From assembly GCF_947172395.1 (NCBI RefSeq), contig NC_069094.1:14684292-14748291 (forward strand): a stretch of DNA of 64,000 bases, written 5' to 3'. Source of the stretch: Bicyclus anynana (taxonomy: Eukaryota; Arthropoda; Insecta; Lepidoptera; Nymphalidae). The notes beneath the pieces are model-generated. The model ran no database searches and was not told the origin of the DNA. It saw nothing but the letters and a program-made list of their open reading frames with translations. A program made the translations under genes and the position numbers. Shown here one piece after another: positions 34,190 to 48,200 of the stretch (positions are counted from its first letter, which is position 1; each line of letters starts with the position of its first letter).

Positions 34190-36174
34190 TATTTTTACTA
34201 TTTTTATTTATTTTTAATATTTACATTTTATGTACAACTTTTAACGTCTTAACATACGCAAGCCCAAACGCGCTTTACTCTTTGAGCAAAACATACATTA
34301 TAAATACTATTGTTACAATCGGAAATAACAGCTTTTTGCTGCTTTTAATTAGAAAGTAAGTAAGTGCTTAATTAAATAAGAAATATAAGTTTTTTCGTTA
34401 TAATTTAATTAAAAAATAATGATAGGTTGGTACATAAACAGTTCGAACAAAAAACTATGATATTTACAAAATCTGAAATACCTAGAATGGTTAGAATGGT
34501 ATCTATAAAATAGGTTGCATATTATAGCAAATTTTATCAGTGGCGTAACTACATTTTTATAACCTTATTGTTTCCCTCACAAACGTCATTTTTACATATC
34601 CGTATGAAAAAGATAACAGTTACTCTGATGAGGTCTAATAGCGACTTATGAGTGCTCCAAGCGGAGCGAAGTTTGCCAACAAAACTCATCTAATACGCAT
34701 CACAAATTTCTCATTATTTTTTTTTTATTAAGTAAGTATAGAAAAAGGTTGGCCGTTTCGTTAAGATTAAAGTACTCAAAAGTAGCAGACACAGTTTTAG
34801 TACATATATCAACGCTACATAGAATTTTGGCAATGCAACTCATAAAAGTGGTGTAACTGTAGGTACGCCATATTCAGACGGGTGCTATTTACGCCACTGA
34901 TTTTATGTACAAGAATTTATGTAGGTTTAAAATGTAAATGTAGTAGGTAGGTAGACATAACGCATATGATAATATATCTATCATTACAAAATTTTAGCGG
35001 GAATGACAAAAAGTACCTAATAGTTGGTTAATAATAATGATTTAAATGAATGTTGGAATTAAGTGAATGTAAAAATTATTGATTATTTAAAAGTCAACAT
35101 TAACAGAGATAATAAAAATATAGAAAATAACGTATTAAACAATAAACAAGATGAGTCTTAAAAGACTATACTTACAAAAAATAAAGCCCGATTCAAATAT
35201 AATATTTAAACAGGATAACATATAAAAGGATAAATGATCAACTTTAACGATATATTTAAATATGTTCATAATGTCTTTCAACAGATAAAAAATACTCCGT
35301 CAAAATATCGAAACCACATGCATTAATAAAATAATAAATAATACATAATTGATAAGTACCTTTAGATACAGTCTTATCTAGATATACCAGGCCGGCAGTG
35401 CACCATCAGATACTGAGAATAAGTCGCTTCAATATAAAGTTTTTCATGCTAGCCAATTAAATGAACTTTTCAATGGAACATTACAAGTATTTGAGGGGAA
35501 TGACTCTAGACTTCAGTGTTGTAATTTTTTCTTTGTACGCATACTTTTTCAAAATATACCAATAAGAAATCGCGAGCCAAAAACTTAACAAACTGTAGCC
35601 TAATATACTAGGAATAAGTTCTTAGAAAATAATTATATGAGCTATGCCTTGGTATACGTAGACAGACATCTAAAAAGAATTTAACTGTCATTTAACTTCA
35701 CGTTTCATTATAAGGTAAAAATTATGACTAATCAGCAAATTTAACCATAGTTGAATTTTAAAAACACGAGATTACTAACAAAAAAATATTTAATTGGTTG
35801 ATTGGCATAAGTTACATGAAGAACTGTCTTCTGTTCTAAAACCTATATTAGGTTAAGATTGATCCCATATATTTGTTAGTTAACTATTTATCGGTATTAA
35901 ACGAAACCTTATTACCATCGACATTAATGATTTTTAAAATAAATAAGTAAGCTTATGTAAAAGCTCAATCTAATAACGTCATCACTTAATGATCATAACG
36001 CTGACTTCTCAGCCTCCCTGTACATCTTAAGTTGGAACGTTTATAAAAAAAACCTTTAAACAGTGAAAGGTAATAAATTCGTCTAGCCATAAGCTTTCTA
36101 GCGCAGAGATATTTTAGCGCTATCGGTTATCAAAGGTAACGAAACCTGTGAAAACACTCATGTAAAAATGTTCT
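34190..36174 (-). other. Probable 3' UTR of the main transmembrane transcript of the thioredoxin-repeat gene
   Basis: Continuous AT-rich sequence without repeats after the stop codon at 36,175. Overlapping AATAAA motifs on the minus strand lie at 34,203-34,212, just before a SINE. The extent is an inference. Confidence 0.5.
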
Positions 36175-36362
36175 TCACGCCTGTTTTGGATGCTGCGCCG
36201 GTGCAGTGGCCGCTGGTTTGAAACACTGTAGTAAAAAGGCGGTGTACAATACAAAAGCTATCGATAAAGCTATCAACGCGTACATGAATATATTCAACTC
36301 CGGCTGCCTAAACCTGTTCTTTCGTAGCCATTCTAATACTTCATCCTCTGCCATCACATCGC
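36175..36362 (-). CDS. Main terminal exon with transmembrane anchor
   Basis: Starts in phase 1 (G|GC GAT) like a part-B exon (GDVMAEDEVLEWLRKNR), then turns into a hydrophobic segment (IFMYALIALSIAFVLYTAFL) and a short tail (QCFKPAATAPAQHPKQA), stop TGA at 36,175-36,177. With an N-terminal signal peptide this predicts a type I protein with all modules in the lumen or outside and about 17 residues in the cytosol. The tail has no KDEL-type signal. Confidence 0.88.
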
Positions 36363-39300
36363 CTGAAATACAATACCGGCGCTTTTAGTAAATATTTCTT
36401 ACAATCTTAGATCATTCCTCTCAATTGCTGTTCAAGTTTATCCTTACCTCTGTATATACTTGGAAACCGTTTCCTGAAGTAGACTATAGCCGGCAGTTTT
36501 GTGACGCCCCATTTGCGAGCATAACGGGGATCATGCATTTTTACAAATGTTATATCTAAATTGTCAGTTTCGCTGTCTATGTTCTCTAATTTATCCATTA
36601 CAAGACGACTCTCAACAGAATTTTCATCTGAAAAACGAGATAGAAGTCAGACTCATAAATACACTTTCACTACAACCTGGTAATGCCGTTAAATAAACAA
36701 CTTACAAAAGTAAACAGCAAGAAATTCATTCTCGTCTAACAACTTGTCCAACATTTTCCTATTAACTTCCTCAATTTCATTTTTTATTTCAAAAACTTCT
36801 TGAGAAGTCAACCATTGAAGGACTCTATCCACTTGATGTAAGTCACCGTCATATAACATTGGCGTTCTTTTCCTAAAGTAAACCAAAGAAGGTATGTTTA
36901 TAATATTATGAGCTGCAGCTGCCTCCGCACTCGCTATTTTGACAAAGTCAATTCCAAATTGGTCAACTTCCCCGTCTATTTGCTCTAAAGACTCGAGTAT
37001 ATCTTGGCAATCAGGACAGTCTTCTTCATCATCTATAAAACACACGTGATTAGAATTCACAAAATACTTAATTTATTTAACTAATTAATTATTTATTAAT
37101 TCATGATAAAAATTGTCATAAAAAGCTTACAGAAAAATACAACCAACAAGTGGGACTCATATAACAGTCTCTCGAGCATTCGATCATTTACCGACTCGAT
37201 CTCATCTGCTAATTCACGATTGTCGTCATCAATAAGCCATTCAAGAATAGATTCTTCGTTTTGCAAGTCACCTTCAAATAAAAGTGGATTACCATTCCTA
37301 TAAAAAATATTACATAAATTAATTTAAATTTTAACTCCTGAAATATCTATACTTAATGGTTATAATCTAATACCTAAAGTACACCATAGCAGGGAAAGTT
37401 TTGATTGAATATCTTTTTGCGAGTTGTGGGTCTTGAATTTTAACCATATGAATACCATAGACATCACATTCATCGTCAATTTTTTCCAACTCCTCCAATA
37501 TATGATCGCATATATGACAATTTAACTTATCTGAAATTTTAAAACATGTAACACCACTAACAATTTAAACAAAACTATTCTCTATAACTTTCATGACTCA
37601 CAAAAGTAAACGGCCAGATATTGAGATTCTTCCACCATATGTTCAAGCATTACTCGTGTAATGAGTTCAATACGATCCTCAGTTTTTTGAGTGATAAGCC
37701 ACTGTAATACTTCCTCCTCTTCCGCTAAAGATCCTTCATAAACATTGGGTATGTTATTTTCAAAATATACCAGTACAGGAAAATCTGTGACACCATACGA
37801 CTCTGATATGGAGTAATCTTGAGTTTTTACAAATTTTATTCCATGTCTATCACAATCATCATCAATATTTTCTAGCTCTTCTAGAATTCCTGCACATTGT
37901 TCACAATTAATTGAATCTGAAAATTGAACTTTTATTTATTTATTGTAAGAAAATATAGGGCTAAATACGTTGGTAGGAGACTTAGGATTTACGCATTCAC
38001 ATTCAAGCAAATGACTTGTAACTCCTTCACATAGTCGTATGCCAATCATGTAAGAAAGGGTGGATTCAAACTTGGCACTTACGAGACTTACTGTAGCGCA
38101 TCGTCATACGACGGAGTCATATTTTGAAATGAAACGGAATTGTACGGAAAAATCAGGAAAAATACGTTAATATCTACTTAAACCCATTCCTTCATGTGAA
38201 TTGTAAGTGAAATTGTAACTAAGAAAACCAGGAATCAAAATACTGGAATGCATGTTCTCAAGATATAATAACTACAAGTCTAATGTGCAAGTCAGGAAGT
38301 TGTAACTTGTAAACTCTACAATTACATGCGACATGCAACAAAGGGTCATGATATAAAGAAAGATCGGATCATTCAGGCAGGACACAGAATGGTACTGTCT
38401 AAGGGATAGTAGTACCGTCTATCTCTTGCCCTTCTTCTTCATCGTGATCTCTTAAACTCTTTTTCGTCTTTTTTTGCGTAGCTTTTGCATTGCACAGTTC
38501 GCATAATGTTTTATTCCCTAATAAAAGTAATAGTTATTGTATTATTTTGTTATATTTTTAAACTAACAGATCACAAACTTAATACTTTCGTTCATTTGTT
38601 TTTCCTTTTGTAATGAATAACTTGCTTTAGAATCAATACGTTTAATTGTATATTTGATATTTAGTTATGTTTAAGATTATTAAAATTATAATGAGTTAAT
38701 AATATGAAAAAAAAATACTTAAAATTTAAATTACATAAACTTACAGAAATAAACTGCTAGAGATGTGGATTGCTCTATCATATCTAATAGTTCTTGACCT
38801 TCCAGTGCTTCAATAACATCACCTGCTGGGTTTTTTTGAGTTAGCAGCCAACTAAGCAACTGTTGCCCGTCATATAGGTCACCTGACAAAAATTATTTTC
38901 TTTTATAAGACATATAATTACATCGATATCGCCTTTAAAGTAGAGGAAAGAGACGTCTTTTATACTAGCGCATTATACCTTTCTCCTCTCAATTTTTTAG
39001 GTAACATAAAAGTCTCGCCCAAATGATATTCGCTGTATGAAAGTTTTATACAAGTACAGAAAATAAAAACGTACCTGCATATATAACAGGATCTTTGGAA
39101 CCCAGTTTAAAGAACAACACTGCTGGTAATGCAAATACCCCGAACTCCTTTGCCATCTGCCGGTCGTCGATTTTCACGAAGTTTATACCAGCTCCATCCG
39201 CATCGTCGTCTATGTGTTCAATTTCAGCCAAGACTTTTGGGCACTGTTTGCAGTCATTACTGTCTAAAACAGGTGACATAATGAATTACAGATAGGTATG

Positions 39301-41934
39301 CTATAATTAATTAACCAAATATTTATATCATGGAACAAAATATTTTCGCTAAAAGTGGATCAAAAGATGCAACTGAAAACTCACAAAAGAATACAGCGAC
39401 ATAATCCGAAATCTGTCTTATTTTTTGAAACATTTTTTTGTTGACTTTCTCTATGTGATCCGTAAGTTCCATGTTTTCTGGATTAGTAAGCCAATCCAAT
39501 ATTTCTTCTTCGTCATCGATATCACCATCGTAATTGATATATTTCGTTTTCCTAAAGTATGTTATACCAGGTGGATTACGGAATCCATATTTCTTTGCCA
39601 TTAGGCGATCACTACATTTAACAATTTTGATTCCATATTCAGCTGCTTCATCATCAATTAATTCCACATGTCTGAGTATTCTTGGACTAAGAGGATCTTC
39701 TTCTTTATCTACAATGAATCAATCATGTACGAAAAATAGAGAGTGCGTGTGAATTAATTGAACATACAATGTTTAATATACTCACAGAAAACAACAGCTA
39801 AAAATTCCTTTGTCTCAATATATTTGAACAATTCATCCCTGTCTATTTCTTCTATACTTTCATCTTCCTTTTGTCTTACCATCCAATCTAGCACTTCTGT
39901 TTCATCCAACAAGTTTCCTAAAATAGTTTAATTTGGGTTTATTGAAATACTGGAATCTCCTAAAAATAATATCATTAAAGAAACCACATCCATTTTTGTG
40001 TATGACAGTAACTCACCAGTAAACATCCAATGTGTGGCATGCGCGAACAACTACGGCATTACCATGCTGACATCATTCGAGTGTAAATTCAATAACGATA
40101 CTTATTATTGTAAAAATGTATTTATTAACAAAAATTATATTAAAGTCTACTAGACTTATTCAACATAACAAATAAATAAATAAGACATTCATGCGAATTT
40201 TCGGCCAAACAATTACAACCTATCAACATAGATTTGCAACGCCAGAAATCGAACAGAATACTCGTATGTGAATGAAATTATTTTTCTTTCTTTCTTCAAC
40301 TAGAAACTTTATACTACATTTAATCCATTATCAAATTTAACATTAAACATAGGAAATCCGGCATTGCGTTTGTATTATTATTTATTTTAGTCCAGTAACA
40401 GCCAAATATATTCTTAAAAAACTCGTATTACAAAATAATGAGATTCCATGAAGACTAGAAAACTACATGAACATGAAATCCTTACAACGATAAGTCTTTC
40501 AGTTGGCGCGTCAAAATAAGTAGTAATTAAAATGCCCCGTGTTGTTGTTTTATTTTTTGTTAATTCTAAATATTGGAATTAAGTTATAATCAATAGAACG
40601 ATTTATACATCCGCTTACAACATCACTAGACATCCCAATATTTAGTCTCCACAAGTTCTCAAAATGTCCAATGCGTAATAATAGCTCAATATATATAGAT
40701 ATGACAAAATAGTGGTACGGACTGCATTCGCATTCCCAAAGTTTTATTGTTTTTATTATTATTACAAAGCTACCGATGTTTCATTACTATTACAGTCCAT
40801 GTGCATATAAATACAACCCTGGTAAGTGCTGGCAGGGATCAAGGGACACGAGGTTACTGAAAGCTAGCAATGTTAATGAAACTATAATTGATGCAGCCTT
40901 AAACCAGAGCACAATAATTGAGTTGGAGGAGAAACCGCTTAGAGAGGCCAAGCATAACGGTCGTGTCCGCTTGATGCCGAGCGCGCACGCGCCCTTTACA
41001 ACCACATCATATGACACTGTTGTCACTAATCTAACATTTATTCTTTACCACCACCAAATATTTTCAGAGCCGAATAAACCTTTTTTCCCCTTGCTCGGTT
41101 TGTCTGCTTTAGCGAGAGCCTTGTTTTTGCCCTTCGTTGGTTTTTCGGGGACGGCGTTTTTCTCCTTGTCGAGTTTCTTGACCGGTACCTTGGTGGGTGT
41201 CGCCTTCGCTACTTTTGTCGGGCTCTGAACTTTAGTGGGACAGCACTGGTATGGTTCGTAAGTCATTTTTGGGACGGCCGGTTTCGCCCCCAATCCAATG
41301 TAGAAACAGCGATCGCCTGCAGTCAGTAAAAATTTGTTGTTTATACCCGTAAAATCATTGTACAAAATAGAGTTAACTTCGTTAATATTGTGCATGTTTA
41401 AAATTTAAATTTTCGCGTTTAGTGAACGCGCTATTAATTCTAAATGTAATGTTAGTATTAATAAGAACGTTTAAATTGGTAAGCGCTCGCGAATGACTGC
41501 AGGCAATAGCTGATGTGGACCCATGCGGGCTACCATTCGACCATGCAGATGTGTGACTGGGGTACATCCGTGCCTCCGTGCAGGGCCACACCTCGGGGTT
41601 CAACATTTCTAGTTTACCTGTAAAAATGTCTTTTATTCTACTAAATATATTATCTCCATCATCATCATCATCATCATCCTCGTCGTCGTCGTCCTCGTCG
41701 TCAACATCACGACGAGTTTTGCCTATTTTATAATTAAGTCTTTTGTGATAAGCTTTTATATGCTTTTTGTCTTCGTCGTCGTCTTCATCATCATCGTCTT
41801 CATCGTCATCGTCATCATCTTCATCGTCATCATCATCGTCATCGTCATCATCGTCATCGTCACCGTCATCGTCATCATCTTCATCATCGTCATCATCGTC
41901 ATCATCGTCATCATCGTCATCATCGTCATCATCG

Positions 41935-41981
<47 letters not shown>

Positions 41982-42178
41982 ATCGTCATCATCCTCGTCA
42001 TTATCATTGTCATCTTTCCTATATTTGATAATTTTTTCACTTCCAGGAAATTTTATTTTCAGTTTACTATCGCGATTAACCTTCATAGTAGGATTTTTAA
42101 ACAGAGATAATTTCTTTTTTATAAAACTTGAGACTATGTTTTCTCTGTCATCGTCATCATCATCGTCATCGTCATCAT

Positions 42179-42227
<49 letters not shown>

Positions 42228-45200
42228 ATCATCATCGTCATCGTCGTCATCGTCGTCTTCATCATTATCGTCATCGTCGTCGCTATCATCATTATCGTCG
42301 TCGTCATCATCATCATCTTCGTCATCATCGTCATCATCGTCAACTTGCATAATGTTTCTTTTATTCTTGCCCTCCTGGCGTTTTTTATCTGGTAATGTTC
42401 CTGAATGCACCACCTTTAGACTTCCAACTTTCTTCCTTTCGGCAGATTGCAAATTTTTCTTAACCAACTCTATATTGAGATTACGGCGCAGGAACCCCGA
42501 TTTTTTATCAACATCTGCATTGGCCATTGATTTAGTGTTAGCTTTATTTTTTTGTCGGTGGCTATCTTCACCTGCAGGCATTAGTAACTGTCATGCAAAA
42601 TGACATAGCTCAAACATCCAGCATTTAAGGCGTAGGTACAATAAAACATTTTTATTGAAAAGATGTCAAGAATGATGTCATGCACGCAATAATTTGTAAT
42701 TCATTATTTGTATATCAACAAATCCTTAGACCTTATACAGATATTACGTTACAAAGTTTATAAATGGATGTGGAATCTTACTTTTTTGATCTACAAGCCA
42801 CTGCAGAACCTTATTTTCGTTCTTTAAGTCACCTATAAATAGGACAAATATTTTAACACTATTTTCTATGATTATACTGTAAATATAAAATGTTTTTTTC
42901 AACTTATTGAAATTATATGTATGTATATCTTTATTTTTTTATAATCCTCTCTCAAAAAAGCAGTCTAGCAGTTAAGAATATCATCTTATTTTTGTCTCAG
43001 AGGTCCTGGGCACAATTTTCAACTAAGACCAATTTTAGGTTTATAATTTGTAAACTAGGTAAGGTAAATTTTAATAAAGTACATATTTTGGTCGAGGGTA
43101 AATAAAGTTATCAGTCTATTAGCAGACATAGTGCAAAGTGATTTAGGTCTAGACTTTTTTACAATCCCGCATAAAAAAGAGGCAAAGAAATTCTTTTGTT
43201 CTTAGTTTTACATTGTATAGGTACAATGTATATTACTGGTTACAAAAAAAATCAGACTCACCATCATACATAATCGGTACTCCTGTTTCATAGTATACCA
43301 AGGCTGGGAAACTGAAAATACCAATATCAGAGGCCAATTTTGCGTCCTTTGACTTAACAAATTGAATCCCATGTTTATCTGTATCATCATCAATTGTCTC
43401 TAACTCCTCAAGAATTTCCTCGCAGGTGTCGCAACTTTCACTGTCTGTAAATAAAACGTTTTATTATAATTGTAATGAATTTATAACATAAAACAACCAA
43501 CATTAACTTTGTGAATTTCATTTAAACGTACACAAACTTATCTACTCCGTCAGTTGCTGTTGTATCGCTTTTAGTATGTTTTTTCAAAATGGCAACCGCC
43601 GCGACTTTTCAGTTTAGTTACCGTCACAGAAGTTTGTATCACTATAAATAGTTTTATATAACGTTACTTACAGAAAAATACTGCCAAATGCTCAACATCA
43701 TTAATGAGGTCCTTTAAAGTTTTTCTGTCAACGTTTTCGATTACATCAGGCTGAGAATCGTGGAGGTCCAATACCCATTTTAATATGGCTTCTTCATGCA
43801 TCAAATCACCATCGTAAATAGTTCTGAATTTGTGACGATAAAACGCTAAAGCAGGCAAATCGGGAAGATCGTACTCTTTATCAACTCCTTCGTCAGATGT
43901 TTTTACAAAATCAATGTCTTTTTCTTCGCACTCATCATCAATATTTTCTAGCTCACTTAGTATCTTCTGCGATTTTTTGTCATTTTCTTTATCTAAAATA
44001 TAATAATCATTAAGAAAATTCATTCGTGCCTAAAATTAACAAATATACTTCCTTGATGAAAAATGAGTGTCGGATATAATTATAAGGGCTCTTGCCACCA
44101 TAAAATTTAGCGTTAAACGATGCCAGGAGACCGGATGGATTGAAACTTGTTCACTGGGAAATGGGGTGGGTGGGACGTTCCTTAAGTACACGTTGGTTCC
44201 TTGCACATTGGCTTCGATTAATATCAGGGAGACAGAATCAAGACCGGGAGCCGCAGCAGAAAAAGGTAATTGGCACAAGTATGCCTGTCTGACCAGTTAC
44301 ATAAATATTCCTTATGCCGTGGTGACTATTTGATCGCCTCAACTGGTGATTTAACTGGTAAGAAGGCTTAGCTAATTTTTTGCGCAAAGTTTTACCCTGT
44401 CCAACTCGGAAATGCAGCCACAATTCCTCGTGGGCATGATTTGTGTTGCTATTACTATAAGTTAGTTTGAGTTTCTTATTGACTTTTTTCTCAATAACGA
44501 AAGAAAATATACTTAGTACTTACAGAAGAAGACAACAACATGATCATTTTCTTCTAAGATTTTTTCTAACATTTTAGAATTCACTTCCTCGATTTTACCA
44601 GGAATTTCGAGTGTATTTTCGTCTGTTAGCCAAGCTAGAACCTCATCTTCATCTTCGATGTCACCTGTAAAAATAATTTTAATTTATATTGGAATTAAAA
44701 TGTGAAATTTCAATTACATTTCAATATAAATTTATTACAGGATATCGTAATATTTAGTATATGGTTTACCTTTATAAATAAGAGGTTCTTTGTTTCTAAA
44801 GAATACGAGAGTTGGGTACGTTTTTATTCCGTATTTCTTGGCTACGGTTAAATCTTCTGTTGTTACAAAAATAATACCGGTTTCATCAAGTTCGTCATCA
44901 ATATTTTCTAGTTCCTCTAAGATGTTGTCACACTCTTCACCCTCTTCACATTTGCCACCTACGAAGTTTATAAAAAAAGTTTTAAAACTTTAATATGCAT
45001 TTAGTTCAATATAAAATTTTAAAACTACAGGAATAGAGTCATTTAAAATTTTATGTATAACATTTATATTGAAAATGTTTTACAATGTATTCATACTTTA
45101 ATTCTTTAAAAATAAAAAATAGATCCTTGGTAGAACAGAAATAGTATTCTACACATAGTAGATACAAAACTCAAGTCAAGTAGACCCAAAATCATTCATG

Positions 45201-48200
45201 ATAGATTATGTGTATGGTCATACATACTGAAATAGACCACCACATATTCATGCTCTTCAATCAGATCAGTCAAAATTTCATCAGTAACTTCTTCTATTGT
45301 TGCACTGTTTTTTTGTTCAATTAACCATTCTAGGACTTCATCTTCATTCATCAGGTCTCCTTCGTAAATGGCAGGAATATTTTCTTCGAAGTAAACTAAT
45401 GTGGGTAGGTGATCAATACCATATTCTTTAGCTTCTGCTTCATTATCTATTCTTACAATTACGATGCCTTCCTTTTCCAGTTCATCGTCAATATTTTCTA
45501 ACTCATTTAAAATTCTAATATCCTGTTTGTCTTCTTTATCGTCTGCAAAGTAAATATAGAAACAGAGAAAAATAGGTTGAATGAGTATAATTATTGAATA
45601 ATAAGCTAATTAAGTCAAAAACTTACAAAATATAACAGCCAAGTATTGAGCAGTGTCTATAAGTTTATCCATCATTTCATCAGTTACTTCAGGGATTTCA
45701 CTATGTCGTTTTTGATGAATTAACCATCCTAAAAGTTCATCTTCTTTCATCAAATCACCTTCATAAATATGTGGAATTCCTTTTTCAAAGAACACCATTG
45801 TTGGTATCGAGTCAATGCCATATTCTTTAGCTTCTTTATCGTCGTCAATCTTAACAAAAGCAATATCATTTTGGTCACATTCGTCATCAATATTTTCTAA
45901 TTCACTTAAAATCTTTTGACTCTTTTTCTGGTCCTTATCATCTGGAATTAACAAAGAACTATATCTCACTTTTGTGTCAGTTCTTTAAGTAAAAATAAGT
46001 TAAGTATATTTTAAAGAGTGTATCTGACAAATGATATATGTGTGTAACTCCTAAAAATCTGAAAGTGTATAAAAAACTTCAATGTAATATTTATAAATGC
46101 AAAAAAAGCTTACAGAACAGGACAGCGACGTATGGCATTTTCTCAATAATTAGGTCCAGCATTTCGTCTGTAATATCTTCAATTTCATCGCTCTCAGTTT
46201 GATGCTTCAGCCAACTTAAAACCTTCTCCTCTTCTTCTAAATTTCCTTCATAATATGTCGGTATACCCTTTTCAAAGTATAGCAAAGTCGGAAGTTTGTC
46301 GATTCCGTACTCTTTGGCTTCCTCATCATTGTCAATTTTTACAAACGCAATACCAAGCTGATCACACTCATCATCAATATTTTCTAGCTCATTTAAGACT
46401 TTTTGAGATTTTCGATCATTGTTGTCGTCTGTAAATTATATTATAAAAAATTAATTACACTGACTAAATATTGTAAGTATAAAGAATTAGCTAAAAATAT
46501 TTCTTACAAAACAATACAGCTACAGTCTTTCCATCCTTAATTAGGCGATCGAGCATCTCATCGGTGACATCTTCGATTTCATCCTTTTCTAGTTGACCAA
46601 CAAGCCATTCTAAAATCTCTTCCTCATTCTCAAGGTCACCTAAAATAAAATTAGTTTTGAACATAATTTTTATACGCCGACAAAAATATTTTGTTACCAT
46701 GATTCAATAGAACATTTTATAATCTTACCGTCGTATACATTGGGGATTTGTTTTTCAAAGTAGACTATTGAAGGAACATCATCGATACCAAATTCTTTAG
46801 CAGCTTTCTTATCATCAATTTTGACGAATTGAATTCCGTGCCGATCACAATCATCATCAATTTTTTCGAGCTCTCCTAGAACCGTCATCGATTCTTCATC
46901 ACCGTGGTCATCTGTAGGTATTTAATATTATATTAAGCTTAGTATTTCATCTAATGATTTTAATCTTATTTATTATAAATTTTTAAAGAATCATCGAGTG
47001 ATAATTAAGATCAAAGTGTTAGAAAAAATTACATTTGTTTGGCAGTACTCGAAATCTAATATTAATTCGTATCAAAATAAGAAGTGATTATAAAAATATA
47101 CCATTTGATCGATGTGCCAACTTCATTCATCTACGAATTTATAGCATGATATTTTTAACTTAAAATCTGTTACATAGAAACCAATTTATTTCATCCCATA
47201 TTTTTTTGATTATTTATATTATATTGTTTGTATATGATCATTATTATTTAACGCCACTACAAGGCCAAGCCCTTTTGTGTAAGTACTTCTTACACAAAAG
47301 GGGGTATGGATTATAGAGCCAAAAAGCTGCTTTTTGGCGGGCTTAGGATAATAATGTTTAACTGTGATCGTTATCAAACGTACGCAAACGTTATCAAACG
47401 CAATTTATTAATTGTATTTAGCATAGATTTATAACAGCCTACTTTATTACTTATAAGTTTGTTGATTATTTTTATAATTAGTTTATACGAATGTTACTTA
47501 CAAAACAGTACGACAAGGTTGTCGACATTGCCAATGAGAGTGTTAAGAGTTTTGGCTGTAACGTCCTCTATCACGTCTTCTTCGTCCCCAGTCGACTTGT
47601 TCGCAATGAGCCATTCCAGAACGTCTTCCTCCCTACTAAGTTCACCTAAAATGTATATTTTATTATGTAGTATTTTACTATCGTCTACTAATAAAACATC
47701 ATTCTCATGTATCTAATTCTTGTATTTATATTTATAGATTATAGAAAAATCATTTTATGCTGAAAATTTGCCGCTTTCAAAAGATTTCCAACAATGTTTA
47801 ATTTCGTAATACGAACGTCACCAAAATGACTCACATACCTTCATAGATAACAGGTATTTGATGCCTGTAGTACACTAATCTTGGCAGTTCGCCAAGACTG
47901 TACTCCTCAGCTAATTCCTCATCATGGATCTTGACAAAACCTATCCCGAGTTGGTCTGCTTCGTCGTCAATGTTCTCAAGTTCTTGTAAAGCTTTCGCGC
48001 ATTTCTTGCATTCGGGTTTATCTGAAACATTCCAGTCGCCAATTTCAAACTTTTATCAAAAGTTCGATGACCTTATGAAGATCATGCCTCGTACAGGATT
48101 CGAAGCAGTGCAGTTAAGCGCTTGCTTGGGTAGTTGTGTGTTAAAAGAAATTAATCGTAGTAGTATGTATTAAGTGTGCAAGTATCGCAAGCGTTTTGTG

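Noticed and set aside
40776..41228. 150-aa plus-strand ORF
   Set aside because: Antisense of the Lys/Pro-rich terminal exon and its 3' UTR; no splice or family evidence.
41745..42603. Long poly-Ser, poly-Val/Ile, poly-His/Arg and Met/Thr ORFs
   Set aside because: Other frames of the Asp-coding microsatellite; only the Asp frame has matching splice sites and phase.
43500..43665. Another alternative terminal exon after module 8
   Set aside because: A short in-phase frame exists but the would-be acceptor (ACTGAAAAG) lacks a pyrimidine tract.
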